The notes under the pieces are model-generated. The model was not told where the DNA came from. It saw only the letters and a program-made list of their open reading frames with translations, and did not search any database. DNA of 64,000 bases from Autumnicola edwardsiae (GTDB lineage: Bacteria; Bacteroidota; Bacteroidia; Flavobacteriales; Flavobacteriaceae): contig NZ_JAVRHP010000002.1 of NCBI RefSeq assembly GCF_031846505.1, forward strand, positions 1-64,000, written 5' to 3'. This document shows, in pieces, positions 47,101-54,866 of the stretch; the stretch's first letter is position 1, and each line of letters opens with the position of its first letter. A program made the position numbers and the translations under genes.

Positions 47101-47265
47101 TTCAAGTATAACGGAGACACCTGGTAAAGGCCCCATAGCATCAGATACAGTACCCGATACTGTTACTTCCTGAGCACTTACCGCTATACTGAGTAGTGAC
47201 ATAAAAAGGAAGACCATTTTTTTTAAAGGATTTTGCTTTCCCTTTAATACTCTTTTTTTGATCAT
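44155..47265 (-). CDS. SusC-like TonB-dependent outer-membrane transporter (system 2)
   Basis: 1036 residues. Signal peptide ending at SIAVSAQ, a CarboxypepD_reg-like domain (VTVSGTVSDAMGPLPGVSVI, VVTDFDGNYSI), the SLDEIVVVGYGTQRRSDVTG segment, a plug with IRIRGNRSITGDNSPLVVVDG and DVLKDASATVIYGSRGANGVI, then the barrel ending in LIFGLNFKF. It works with SusD2 and the GH10 below it to bind, cut and import xylan fragments. First gene of a three-gene minus-strand operon. A perfect copy of the putative LacI-family operator lies 99 bases upstream. Confidence 0.95.
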   Translation of the reverse strand: MIKKRVLKGKQNPLKKMVFLFMSLLSIAVSAQEVTVSGTVSDAMGPLPGVSVILEGTNRGVVTDFDGNYSITSVPPTGTLTFSFVGFRSSSIPIEGRSVINVTMQEDTQSLDEIVVVGYGTQRRSDVTGSIVSTSSEELREVPAANIQQQLQGRLAGVEIQPVGNRPGADARIRIRGNRSITGDNSPLVVVDGIPYQGSLTDISPNSIETIDVLKDASATVIYGSRGANGVILITTKDGVVGETTVNLDTYTGINTVARKYNVYSAEEYRALRDISPFREGYRPREIEGIAQGRDTDWQDLVYQDGIITDHNLNISGGSETARFSTGLGYFKETTVLPLQDFERYSLRANGDFNVGEKVSIGISTLNNLTITNGSQFGLNVFPLLTLSPLMPPYDENGDILVTPAGNIDDQESTYSPLLIREYEGSWDDRVRTLYTFNTGYFEWEIIDGLAYRLNAGGYYRQTQNAQFQPQDIPAQPSYFRPNQGNTAYVGNSESFGYTLENLITYKKTIAEKHRIDATLLYSAQEDQNYSTNVRKDSITADFVRFYNLGISSPSPTAELGGGESSWQLESQMVRLNYAYDDRYLLTVSGRRDGSSRLGEGNEFHSYGAFSLGWNLHNEAFMENVDFINNFKFRGGFGETSNQAIAPYSTLGGVSNTISGVPVRYNYGQSIVQGFYILNIPDPNLDWEYTRTLNLAVDFGLFQNRLSGSVDWYNARTHNILYGQQLPASSGAVGSFVTNVGEMTNRGLEVTLSGDILRPSDPDGFSWEADINWFYNRNELEKLTSGFQRDINAGLHIGEPISAIFDYNKLGIWQLDEAQEAADYGAVPGQLKLEDINNDGVIDQSDKSVIGSAEADWQGGITNRFTWKGFDLSVVTYARIGGTLISQPHQTLSSYLTVNDGRRNQIKVDYWTPNNPTNFFPQPAEQISPQSDAWTTLGYFDASFVKIRSINFGYTLSPEALENTFVKSLRLYVTSQNPFLLYSPYVDKGGVDPEPTSTFNNSQGVSSPGNLSGSALVISAGTPPTKSLIFGLNFKF

Positions 47266-47565
47266 GATGTGGTATTTCTAATTATTAGTAATAAAAAGTT
47301 TCATATATGTAAATAAACACTTAAAATTTTTTGATTTGATAAATATACATAAATATTGTTTTAACGCAATCGGTTGCGTGATAAAATGAAGAATTTTTTA
47401 AATTTTAACATTCCACGAGAAAAATACAGTGTATAAATTGCTGTAAAACAGTTTTTTAATAAATTATGTAATATTGCGAATACGATTGAGTAAAGTTTTT
47501 CATAATTTAGCTTTTGTTATATTCACTAAAAACCAACTTAATAAGAAGTTAAAACTTTAAAAATT
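47266..47565. other. Divergent promoter region of SusC2 and GH43
   Basis: A 300-base AT-rich gap between divergent starts. The only clear element is the operator-like palindrome at 47364-47379. No gene is seen. Confidence 0.5.
47364..47379. promoter_or_regulatory. Best copy of the putative LacI-family operator
   Basis: ACGCAATCGGTTGCGT: the outer ACGCAA and TTGCGT arms are exact reverse complements around TCGG. It lies 99 bases before SusC2 and 187 before the divergent GH43, so it could control either or both. Confidence 0.7.
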
Positions 47566-48717
47566 ATGAATAAGAACTTTTTACGTTCCACACTTCCAAT
47601 CCTCAGTTCCCTTGTAATAATGAGCTGTGGCGACGGAAAAAAAGACACTGATGCTGAAGAAAATGCTGTACAGGAGGATTCTGTTGCAACACAAGACAAC
47701 GTTAGAAGGTCTGCCTCAGAACCTTTGGTGACTGATAATTATACTGCAGATCCATCAGCTCACGTTTTTGAAGGCAAAATCTATATTTATCCTTCCCATG
47801 ACTGGGATTCCGGAATTCCGGAAGATGATACAGGTGCCCATTTCAATATGAAAGATTACCACGTTTATTCAATGGAAAGCATAGGTGGGGAGGTTGAAGA
47901 TCACGGGGTGGTCCTGGATGTTGAAGATGTGCCGTGGGCTTCAAGGCAAATGTGGGCGCCAGATGCTGCAGAAAAAGATGGGAAATATTATTTTTATTTT
48001 CCAGCCAAGGACGAAAATGATATTTTCAGAATTGGCGTGGCGACTGCAGATAATCCAGCAGGGCCTTTTAATCCGGAACAGGAGCCTATCGAAAACAGTT
48101 ACAGTATAGACCCTGCGGTATACGAAGATACAGATGGGGAGTATTATATGTATTTTGGAGGAATCTGGGGAGGACAGCTTCAGGATTACCGCAACAATGA
48201 GTATCAGGGAGAAGAAGACATTTATCCGGCTGATGACGAACCTGCACTTTCACCAATGATTGCCAGAATGAGTGAAGATATGCTCAGCTTTGCAGAAGAG
48301 CCAAAAGAAATACAACTTCTTGATGAAGATGGAGAGCCGCTTCTTACCGGGGAAAACGAGAGAAGATTTTTTGAGGCTGCCTGGGTACATAAATATAATG
48401 ACACCTATTATTTCTCCTACTCTACAGGAGACACCCACAACATAGCTTATGCAACCGGTGACAATCCTTATGGTCCTTTTACTTACCGGGGCGTGATTTT
48501 GGAGCCCGTATTAGGCTGGACAAACCACCATTCCATAGTTGAATATGAAGGGAAATGGTATTTATTTTATCATGATAGTTCCCTTTCTGAAGGCAAAACG
48601 TACTTAAGAAGCGTTAAAATGACGGAGCTTAACTATAATGAAGACGGAAGCATCCAAACCATTAATGCTATGGTTGAATCTGGAGAGGAAACCGCACAGG
48701 ATGCTACAGCAGAATAA
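47566..48717 (+). CDS. GH43 arabinofuranosidase/xylosidase-type lipoprotein
   Basis: 383 residues with lipobox VIMSC (Cys21) and a charged linker. It has one five-bladed GH43 propeller and no C-terminal sandwich. The expected catalytic set is visible: base Asp62 in NYTADPSAHV, pKa-modulating Asp182 in YSIDPAVYED and acid Glu270 in RRFFEAAWVHKY, with the closing WTNHHSIVEYEGKWYLFYHD. It should remove arabinose or xylose side chains or cleave xylo-oligosaccharides, anchored in a membrane. The exact specificity cannot be told. It forms an operon with the esterase 11 bases downstream and is divergent from SusC2. Confidence 0.9.
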   Translation: MNKNFLRSTLPILSSLVIMSCGDGKKDTDAEENAVQEDSVATQDNVRRSASEPLVTDNYTADPSAHVFEGKIYIYPSHDWDSGIPEDDTGAHFNMKDYHVYSMESIGGEVEDHGVVLDVEDVPWASRQMWAPDAAEKDGKYYFYFPAKDENDIFRIGVATADNPAGPFNPEQEPIENSYSIDPAVYEDTDGEYYMYFGGIWGGQLQDYRNNEYQGEEDIYPADDEPALSPMIARMSEDMLSFAEEPKEIQLLDEDGEPLLTGENERRFFEAAWVHKYNDTYYFSYSTGDTHNIAYATGDNPYGPFTYRGVILEPVLGWTNHHSIVEYEGKWYLFYHDSSLSEGKTYLRSVKMTELNYNEDGSIQTINAMVESGEETAQDATAE

Positions 48718-48728
48718 GTGAAAATTTT

Positions 48729-50657
48729 ATGAAATATCTTTTTATTGCAGTTCTGTTTTTCGCAGGATTATATAATTCTGTATTTGCTCAGGTACATTTA
48801 CCTCAACTGATCAATGACGGAATGGTACTTCAGCGTGATGCAGATGTAAAAATATGGGGATGGGCTTCTAAAGAGGAGCCCATTCTTATTTCATTCCAGG
48901 GAAAAGAATACAAAACAACGGCAAATTCCGAAGGAGAATGGTCTGTCACTGTTTCAGGTTTAAAACCTGGTGGTCCTTACAAAATGAACCTTAGTGCGAA
49001 TAATGAAATTGAGCTGAAGGATATTTATGTAGGCGATGTTTGGTTGGCTTCAGGACAATCCAATATGGAACTTCCTATGGGTCGTGTGGAGCCTTTATAT
49101 ACTGAAGAAATTGCCAGTGCTTCTAATGATGCTTTGCGCTTTTTTCAGGTTCCGAAGACCTATGATTTTAGTAAAGCAAATGAAGATTTAGAGGGAGGAG
49201 AGTGGCAAGCGGTATCTCAACAGAATATCCGAAGTTTTTCTGCGGTAGCTTATTTTTTCGCAAAAGATCTTTATGAGCGGTATAATATTCCTGTGGGTAT
49301 AATAAATGCCAGTTTGGGAGGTTCACCTGTAGAAGCCTGGATTAGCGAAGAATCCTTGAAAAAATTTCCGGAACATTTTGAAGAAGCAGAAAAATTTAAA
49401 AGCAGCCGGCTTAGAGACAGTATTGAACAAGACGATCAGGCTCGTATCCGGGGATGGTACAGTGAACTGAATAAAAAGGATTCCGGTATTTCTATGAACT
49501 GGAAAGCAGTGCCAGGAAAGGACGACTCGTGGAACGAAATGCAAATTCCGGGCTATTGGGCAGATGAAGAGCTGGGACAGAAGAACGGCGCGGTTTGGTT
49601 TCAGAAGAAGATAGAAATTCCTGAAAATTGGACTGAAAAGGACGTAAAACTATTAATGGGAAGAATTGTGGACGCCGATTCTGTTTTTGTTAACGGAACT
49701 TTTGTTGGTAACACAACTTATCAGTATCCGCCCAGGCGCTATGAAATTCCAGCCGGAGTATTGGAAGACGGAGAGAATTTAATAAGTATCCGCGTTATTA
49801 ACGAATCTGGCAGGGGTGGTTTTGTGCCAGATAAACCTTATAAATTGGTGTTAGGTGAAGAGGAAATTGATCTCACCGGAACCTGGAAGTACAAACTGGG
49901 CGCTGAAATGCCAACGCTGCGCGGTCAAACTTTTATACGCTGGAAACCACTTGGCTTATATAATGCCATGATAAATCCATTAACAAATTACAGGGTTAAA
50001 GGTGCAATCTGGTACCAGGGAGAATCCAATACCGATTCCTACGATGAGTACCAGGAGTTATTTACTGCGCTTATAGAAGATTGGAGGAAAAAATGGGATC
50101 AGGGAAATTTCCCATTCCTTTATGTTCAACTCACAAATTTTATGGAAAGCAAGGACCAGCCTGGAGACAGTAACTGGGCCCGCTTAAGGGAGGCGCAAAC
50201 AGAAACCCTAGCTGTTCCTGAAACCGGCATGGCGGGAGCAATAGATGTAGGAGAGTGGAATGATATTCATCCACTAAATAAAAAATCTGTAGGAGAGAGG
50301 TTAGCGCAGGCAGCAAGAAATGTGGCCTACGATGAAGATGTGGTTCCCGGAGGGCCGCTTTACACTTCATTTGCCAAAAAAGGGGATTCTATTATCATCT
50401 CCTTCAAAAACACCGGGCAGGGTTTAACCACAGGTGAAGATAAAAAGCTTAAACAGTTTGCGATAGCCGGTAAGGATAAGAAATTTTACTGGGCTAAAGC
50501 CGAAATTAAGGGTAACAAGGTGATTGTTTCAAGTCCTGAGGTGAAAAATCCCGTTGCTGTGCGTTATGCATGGGCAGATAACCCTGAAGGAGCAAATCTT
50601 TATAATAAAGAAGGCTTTCCCGCTTCTCCTTTTAGAACAGACGAGTGGGAGAAATAA
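48729..50657 (+). CDS. SASA-family carbohydrate acetylesterase
   Basis: Probably removes O-acetyl groups from xylan or its oligosaccharides. 642 residues with a signal peptide (FIAVLFFAGLYNSVFAQ), so periplasmic or secreted. The SGNH-type nucleophile Ser is in VWLASGQSNMELP (about 111), block III-like GAIWYQGESNT follows much later, and the catalytic His is in WNDIHPLNKKSVGERLA. Between them (about 235-390) lies an inserted jelly-roll domain (MQIPGYWADE, GAVWFQKKIEIP, NLISIRVINESGRGGF), as in the CE20-type enzymes. It is annotated as sialate O-acetylesterase by homology, but the PUL context argues for acetylxylan. Confidence 0.88.
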   Translation: MKYLFIAVLFFAGLYNSVFAQVHLPQLINDGMVLQRDADVKIWGWASKEEPILISFQGKEYKTTANSEGEWSVTVSGLKPGGPYKMNLSANNEIELKDIYVGDVWLASGQSNMELPMGRVEPLYTEEIASASNDALRFFQVPKTYDFSKANEDLEGGEWQAVSQQNIRSFSAVAYFFAKDLYERYNIPVGIINASLGGSPVEAWISEESLKKFPEHFEEAEKFKSSRLRDSIEQDDQARIRGWYSELNKKDSGISMNWKAVPGKDDSWNEMQIPGYWADEELGQKNGAVWFQKKIEIPENWTEKDVKLLMGRIVDADSVFVNGTFVGNTTYQYPPRRYEIPAGVLEDGENLISIRVINESGRGGFVPDKPYKLVLGEEEIDLTGTWKYKLGAEMPTLRGQTFIRWKPLGLYNAMINPLTNYRVKGAIWYQGESNTDSYDEYQELFTALIEDWRKKWDQGNFPFLYVQLTNFMESKDQPGDSNWARLREAQTETLAVPETGMAGAIDVGEWNDIHPLNKKSVGERLAQAARNVAYDEDVVPGGPLYTSFAKKGDSIIISFKNTGQGLTTGEDKKLKQFAIAGKDKKFYWAKAEIKGNKVIVSSPEVKNPVAVRYAWADNPEGANLYNKEGFPASPFRTDEWEK

Positions 50658-50681
50658 ATTACTTCTGAATAAGAAATAAAG

Positions 50682-50789
50682 AGGTGATCTAAAAATGGCA
50701 ATTTTCGTGCTGTAGAGAGAGCTTTAGCTGAAAAAATCAGTTAAACCCTGAAGAGCTGAAAATTTTGCCAGGCTTAGATCACCTTTTTC
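50682..50789. terminator. Long imperfect hairpin between convergent genes
   Basis: AGGTGATCTAA at 50682 pairs with TTAGATCACCT at 50774, TGGCAA with TTGCCA further in, and an inner hairpin TTTAGCTGA/TCAGTTAAA forms the centre. The whole fold spans about 103 bases and ends in a T-run. It separates the convergent esterase and GH43 genes and probably terminates both. Confidence 0.65.
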
Positions 50790-50800
50790 CTTAACGAAAA

Positions 50801-52480
50801 TTAGTTTTTATAAACCTCATCTTCTCCGGTATATTTAAACCAGTCGAAAGCAGCTTTATTCTGAGAATCTGCTCCGTTAGAAGTGGAGTACATTCCTAAA
50901 ACTGCTCCCACAAAGCCACCGGCAACGCGGGTACTTAAATATTTTCCGTCTAAATCACCTCCCAGATTCTTCCATTCAGTTTCAGTTTTATAAGAAAACC
51001 TGTAGTTGTCCTCATTAAATTCAACTTTAAATTCTACTATGGCTTCAGGAGCATCAAGGTTAGCGGATGCAAGTAAAACTTCTTCATTTTCAGATCCTTT
51101 ATAGAGCTCGATTACCTCTTTGCCTTCAGCAAAAGATTTGCAGATAAAATAATAATGTGTTTCATTTTGAAAAGCTAATAAACCGGCTTTTTCATTGCTT
51201 TTTTCTGTAGTAAAATCTACAGATACAGAAGCCTCTCCGGTAAGATGCTGCTGCCTGTGGGCTACAAAGCTGGGATTAGAAGTGCCGGATACAGTCTCGG
51301 GCCGGGTTTCCATAACCAGAAAACCTTTTCTTTCGTTTAAACTGTACCACTTGTTTTTGACAGTTCTAAGGAATAGCCAGTGAAAATCAAGTTCTTCGTT
51401 ATTGAAGTCTTTGGTAAAGGAGAAATTTCCATTTAGAGGAAAAATATCTTCATTAATTTCCACTCCTTCAGGTAAAGGATACTGATATTTAATTTCTTCA
51501 CCTCCCAGATCAAATACAGGCCAGTCGTTCACCCATTTTACCGGTGCCAGGAATGTTTCTCTTCCGGTATTATAATAATCACCTTCATAAGGTCTCACGG
51601 CTAGAAAAACTCCATACCACTTATCATCCGGTCCAACTACAATATCTGCATGTCCGGCGGAGGTAATGGGATTCTTCCTTTCAGGATCTAAATGTCTCTG
51701 CGTAAGGACAGGGTTGTTTTTGTAAGGAACAAAATCATCATCAATATTCCTGTTTCTGTAAACTACCTCGGTATGATTTACGGCTGTACCACCTTCTGCA
51801 GTCATAAGGTAGTAATATCCGTTTTCTTTGTAAATTCGTGGTCCTTCAGCCCAAACCGGCTCTTGCGAAATATCCACTCCGCCATTTACCAGGATACGGT
51901 TTTCTCCTTTTACTTTCAGGTTTTCTTTATCAAATTCAAACATACGGATGGTGCGGTGCCCGTCATACAAGGGCTCATTGTTTGGTGCGTCTCCGTTGTA
52001 AACTATATAAGATTTTTCCTCATCAAAGAACAATCCGGGATCTATTCCCTGTACTTCGGGAAGCCAAACGGGGTTGGACCAGGGGCCAGCCGGATCTTTT
52101 GCAGTTACTACAAAATTTCCTTTACCATCCACAATGGTGCAGGTAACATAAAAGGTACCATTATTAAAACTGATGTCCGGAGCAAAAACGGCCCGTGAAA
52201 CTCCAAATCCTTCCAGCTCCAGTTGTTCAGGCCGGTCCAGAACGTTTCCTATTTGCTTCCAGTTTACCAGATCTGTACTGTGGAAAATGGGAATGCCCGG
52301 ATAGAATGCAAAAGTGGAATGTACCATGTAATAGTTGCCATTTCCATCATCTGTGATCGCGGGGTCGGGATAAAATCCAGCCAGGATCGGGTTTTGAAAA
52401 TAATCTTGCTGTTGTGCAGTTGTTGGCAAAAACCACAAACAGAGTGCAAAAAAGGAAAGGAATAATTTAGGGTTCATCAT
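50801..52480 (-). CDS. GH43 beta-xylosidase/arabinofuranosidase with C-terminal sandwich domain
   Basis: 559 residues with a signal peptide (FFALCLWFLPTTAQ), no lipobox, so periplasmic or secreted. The GH43 propeller covers about 27-335, with base Asp39 in GFYPDPAI, Asp147 in VQGIDPGLFF and acid Glu212 in PVWAEGPRIYK. The C-terminal part (about 345-555; NEELDFHWLFLRT, SVSVDFTTEKSNEKAGLLAF, GGFVGAVLGMY) is the concanavalin-like domain typical of GH43 beta-xylosidases. It likely releases xylose or arabinose from imported oligosaccharides. It is a single-gene unit; a copy of the putative LacI-family operator lies 46 bases upstream. Confidence 0.92.
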   Translation of the reverse strand: MMNPKLFLSFFALCLWFLPTTAQQQDYFQNPILAGFYPDPAITDDGNGNYYMVHSTFAFYPGIPIFHSTDLVNWKQIGNVLDRPEQLELEGFGVSRAVFAPDISFNNGTFYVTCTIVDGKGNFVVTAKDPAGPWSNPVWLPEVQGIDPGLFFDEEKSYIVYNGDAPNNEPLYDGHRTIRMFEFDKENLKVKGENRILVNGGVDISQEPVWAEGPRIYKENGYYYLMTAEGGTAVNHTEVVYRNRNIDDDFVPYKNNPVLTQRHLDPERKNPITSAGHADIVVGPDDKWYGVFLAVRPYEGDYYNTGRETFLAPVKWVNDWPVFDLGGEEIKYQYPLPEGVEINEDIFPLNGNFSFTKDFNNEELDFHWLFLRTVKNKWYSLNERKGFLVMETRPETVSGTSNPSFVAHRQQHLTGEASVSVDFTTEKSNEKAGLLAFQNETHYYFICKSFAEGKEVIELYKGSENEEVLLASANLDAPEAIVEFKVEFNEDNYRFSYKTETEWKNLGGDLDGKYLSTRVAGGFVGAVLGMYSTSNGADSQNKAAFDWFKYTGEDEVYKN

Positions 52481-52525
52481 TTAAGAATTAGGTTGAAGTT
52501 GTTAAGATAATTAAAAATGATAATG

Positions 52526-52541
52526 CAACAATCGGTTGCGT
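52526..52541. promoter_or_regulatory. Putative LacI-family operator before GH43
   Basis: CAACAATCGGTTGCGT matches the best copy at 13 of 16 positions, with a perfect right half-site. It lies 46 bases upstream of the minus-strand GH43 start. The rest of the 324-base gap (52481-52804) shows no gene I trust. Confidence 0.6.
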
Positions 52542-52804
52542 GACTAAGTTTCTTTACGAAATCATGTCTTTGGCCCAAAGCTTGTTCGGAAAGAGCTATC
52601 TTGGCGAAAACTTTAAGAATAATATTTTTGCATAAAGATTAGTCCTCTGTTTTGAAGTACTTGAGAGCAAACTAAAACGTCGGAATTTTCTTTAGATAAA
52701 TGAAACAGAGAATATTAACTTGTGTAGTTGAACTCCTGTTTACGTCAATAAGACGGTTTAAGAAAATTTTATTGCTTAATATTGCAAAGCAGGTTTTGAA
52801 AATT

Positions 52805-53077
52805 ATGATAGAACGAAATAAACAATTTAAAATATTACGGACTTTCCTTTTATGTGCCGTGTTGTTTTTTTCCGGATTTCAGGGATTTTCTCAAGACCCT
52901 CCAGAGCCGTGTCCTGATGGTACTCGGCTTTGTAATGGTCAATGTGTGTCACCAAGAAATTGCGGACCTGGTGTTCCGCCGCCACCGGGTCTTCCTATAG
53001 ATTTTGGGATTTCAGCATTAATTGCTTCGGGGCTTCTTTTGGGTGGTTATCATCTTCGGAAGAAAAAAGAAGATTAA
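52805..53077 (+). CDS. Small secreted PID-CTERM-like protein
   Basis: About 90 residues with a signal peptide (TFLLCAVLFFSGFQGFSQ), a short mature part with four cysteines (CPDGTRLCNGQC, then NC), a proline-rich run with the PID core (PPPPGLPIDFG), a hydrophobic helix (ISALIASGLLLGGYHL) and a basic tail (RKKKED). The proline motif, helix and basic end form a tripartite C-terminal sorting-type signal of the kind seen in flavobacterial PID-CTERM proteins. An ATG at 52700 would add 35 residues without signal character; I prefer 52805. Its stop overlaps the 3' end of ribE by 4 bases. The function is unknown; no processing enzyme is in the window. Confidence 0.7.
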   Translation: MIERNKQFKILRTFLLCAVLFFSGFQGFSQDPPEPCPDGTRLCNGQCVSPRNCGPGVPPPPGLPIDFGISALIASGLLLGGYHLRKKKED

Positions 53078-53661
53078 CGCAACTCGTTTATTCGCTTTAC
53101 ATATTTTCCAATTACGTCAAATTCCAGGTTTACTTTATCTCCTTCTTTTAAGTCTTCAAAGGTGGTATGTTTATAGGTATAAGGTATTACGGAAACGCTG
53201 AAGCGGTTTTTTTCTGAATTTACCACGGTAAGACTCACCCCGTTTACAGTAATAGATCCCTTTTCAATTGTAATGTTTTGCATTTCGGGATCATATTCAA
53301 AAGTAAAATTCCAGCTTCCTCCCGCATCTTCAGTTTTTGTGCAAATTGCGGTTTGGTCTACATGTCCCTGCACGATATGGCCATCCAGCCTGTCACCAAG
53401 TTTCATTCCGCGTTCCAGGTTAACAAAGCTTCCTTTTTTAAGATGCCCAAAGTTTGTTTTCTGAAGGGTTTCTTTAATTGCAGTTACCTTATAAGTATCA
53501 TCTTCAATAGAAACCACTGTGAGACAAACTCCGTTATGAGCAACACTTTGATCAATTTTAAGTTCGGGAGTGAATGTAGCCTTTACTTTAATGTGTAAAT
53601 TCTCTTCTTCTTTTTGTAGCGAAACGATTTCCCCCACTTCTTCAATGATCCCCGTAAACAT
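53074..53661 (-). CDS. ribE: Riboflavin synthase, alpha subunit
   Basis: Dismutates two 6,7-dimethyl-8-ribityllumazine molecules to riboflavin (EC 2.5.1.9). 195 residues, the standard length. Two lumazine-binding repeats are visible: MFTGIIEEVGEI with GVCLTVVSIE in the first half and GHIVQGHVD with GVSLTVVNSE in the second. No riboswitch-like leader is seen before it. It is divergent from pdxA and convergent with the small PID-CTERM gene. Confidence 0.95.
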   Translation of the reverse strand: MFTGIIEEVGEIVSLQKEEENLHIKVKATFTPELKIDQSVAHNGVCLTVVSIEDDTYKVTAIKETLQKTNFGHLKKGSFVNLERGMKLGDRLDGHIVQGHVDQTAICTKTEDAGGSWNFTFEYDPEMQNITIEKGSITVNGVSLTVVNSEKNRFSVSVIPYTYKHTTFEDLKEGDKVNLEFDVIGKYVKRINELR

Positions 53662-53679
53662 GGATTATATTATATTAGT

Positions 53680-53687
53680 TACATTTG
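53680..53687 (+). promoter_or_regulatory. Candidate -7 box for pdxA
   Basis: TACATTTG fully matches TAnnTTTG, 36 bases before the pdxA ATG. Confidence 0.5.
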
Positions 53688-53722
53688 TGTTGTAAAAATA
53701 GAAATAAAATATCGGGAATTTT

Positions 53723-54799
53723 ATGAAACAAGTTCAAAAGATAAAATTGGGAATTAGTATAGGGGATCTTAATGGTATAGGGAGCGAGATTGTACTTAAA
53801 ACCTTTGACGATTCCCGGATGTTGGATTTTTGTACCCCAGTTATTTTTGCTTCAGCAAAGATTATAACGTTTCTGAAAAAGCAATATAAACTGTCCCTTA
53901 ATTTCCAGGGAATAGATGATCCTTCCAAAGCAATAGACGGAAAAATTAACGTGATGAACGTGTGGAAGGAGAATGTGAATATCAATTTTGGTGAAGAAGA
54001 TCCCGAAGTGGGTAAATACGCTTTTCTTTCTTTAGAAGCGGCTACCGCTGCTTTAAAAAATGATGATATTGATGTTTTGGTCACTGCTCCCATAAATAAA
54101 AGCAGTATCCAGAGCGAAAACTTTAATTTTCCGGGGCACACCGATTATTTAGCCCGCGAACTTGAAGGGGAAAGCCTAATGTTTATGATCACCGATACTC
54201 TTAAAATCGGACTTCTTACAGATCACGTTGCTTTAAAAGATATTGCCAGCGTGATTACTCCGGAATTAATTCAGAAGAAAATCGACATCATTCATGAAAC
54301 CCTGAAACAGGATTTTAGAATTCAGAAGCCGAAAATTGCCGTTTTGGGCATTAATCCCCATAGCGGAGATAACGGAGTAATAGGAAAAGAAGATGAAGAA
54401 ATCCTAAAACCTACTTTACATAAAATAAGGGAAAAAGGAAAGCTGGTTTACGGTCCTTATTCTGCAGATAGCTTTTTTGGTTCCAAGAATTATAAGAATT
54501 TTGATGCGGTGGTTGCTTCCTACCATGACCAGGGGCTTATTCCTTTTAAAACCCTTTCTTTTGGCAACGGAGTGAATTTTACGGCAGGCTTAAATAAGGT
54601 GAGAACCTCACCAGATCATGGAACAGCTTTCGAAATTGCCGGTACCAATTCAGCCAATATAAACTCCTTTAAAGAAGCTGTCTTCAAAGCTATTGAGATC
54701 TATAAATGCAGAAAGGAATACAGGAAACTTACCCAGAATGCTTTAAAGAAGCAGGGTAGAAAAGATACTAACAAAAAATTGTTTACAAAAGATAATTAA
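53723..54799 (+). CDS. pdxA: 4-hydroxythreonine-4-phosphate dehydrogenase
   Basis: NAD-dependent oxidation in the DXP-dependent route to pyridoxal phosphate (EC 1.1.1.262). 358 residues. Conserved segments: LGISIGDLNGIGSEI at the N-terminus, LVTAPINKSSI, FPGHTDYLA with a metal/substrate His, NPHSGDNGVIG, and ASYHDQGLIPFKTL followed by NFTAGLNKVRTSPDHGTAF. All metal-binding His and Asp contexts are present. Cytoplasmic. The gene lies in the conserved ribE-pdxA-DUF177-rpmF neighbourhood of flavobacteria. Confidence 0.95.
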   Translation: MKQVQKIKLGISIGDLNGIGSEIVLKTFDDSRMLDFCTPVIFASAKIITFLKKQYKLSLNFQGIDDPSKAIDGKINVMNVWKENVNINFGEEDPEVGKYAFLSLEAATAALKNDDIDVLVTAPINKSSIQSENFNFPGHTDYLARELEGESLMFMITDTLKIGLLTDHVALKDIASVITPELIQKKIDIIHETLKQDFRIQKPKIAVLGINPHSGDNGVIGKEDEEILKPTLHKIREKGKLVYGPYSADSFFGSKNYKNFDAVVASYHDQGLIPFKTLSFGNGVNFTAGLNKVRTSPDHGTAFEIAGTNSANINSFKEAVFKAIEIYKCRKEYRKLTQNALKKQGRKDTNKKLFTKDN

Positions 54800-54813
54800 T
54801 TAATTATATTTTT

Positions 54814-54821
54814 TATCTTTG
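54814..54821 (+). promoter_or_regulatory. -7 box for the DUF177-rpmF operon
   Basis: TATCTTTG is the textbook form of the Bacteroidota -7 element. It lies 45 bases before the DUF177 ATG at 54867 and rules out the TTG at 54819, which it overlaps, as the start. Confidence 0.65.
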
Positions 54822-54866
54822 CACCCGCCTAAGCCTAACGGCACGGGGCTCGAAACTGAGTATGAG

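Noticed and set aside
3718..52480. Xylan locus as an integrative or conjugative element
   Set aside because: No integrase, transposase, tRNA attachment site or flanking direct repeat was seen, and the locus sits next to ordinary core genes.
53662..53722. Possible FMN riboswitch before ribE
   Set aside because: The gap to divergent pdxA is only 61 bases, too short for the RFN element, and none of its conserved segments are visible.
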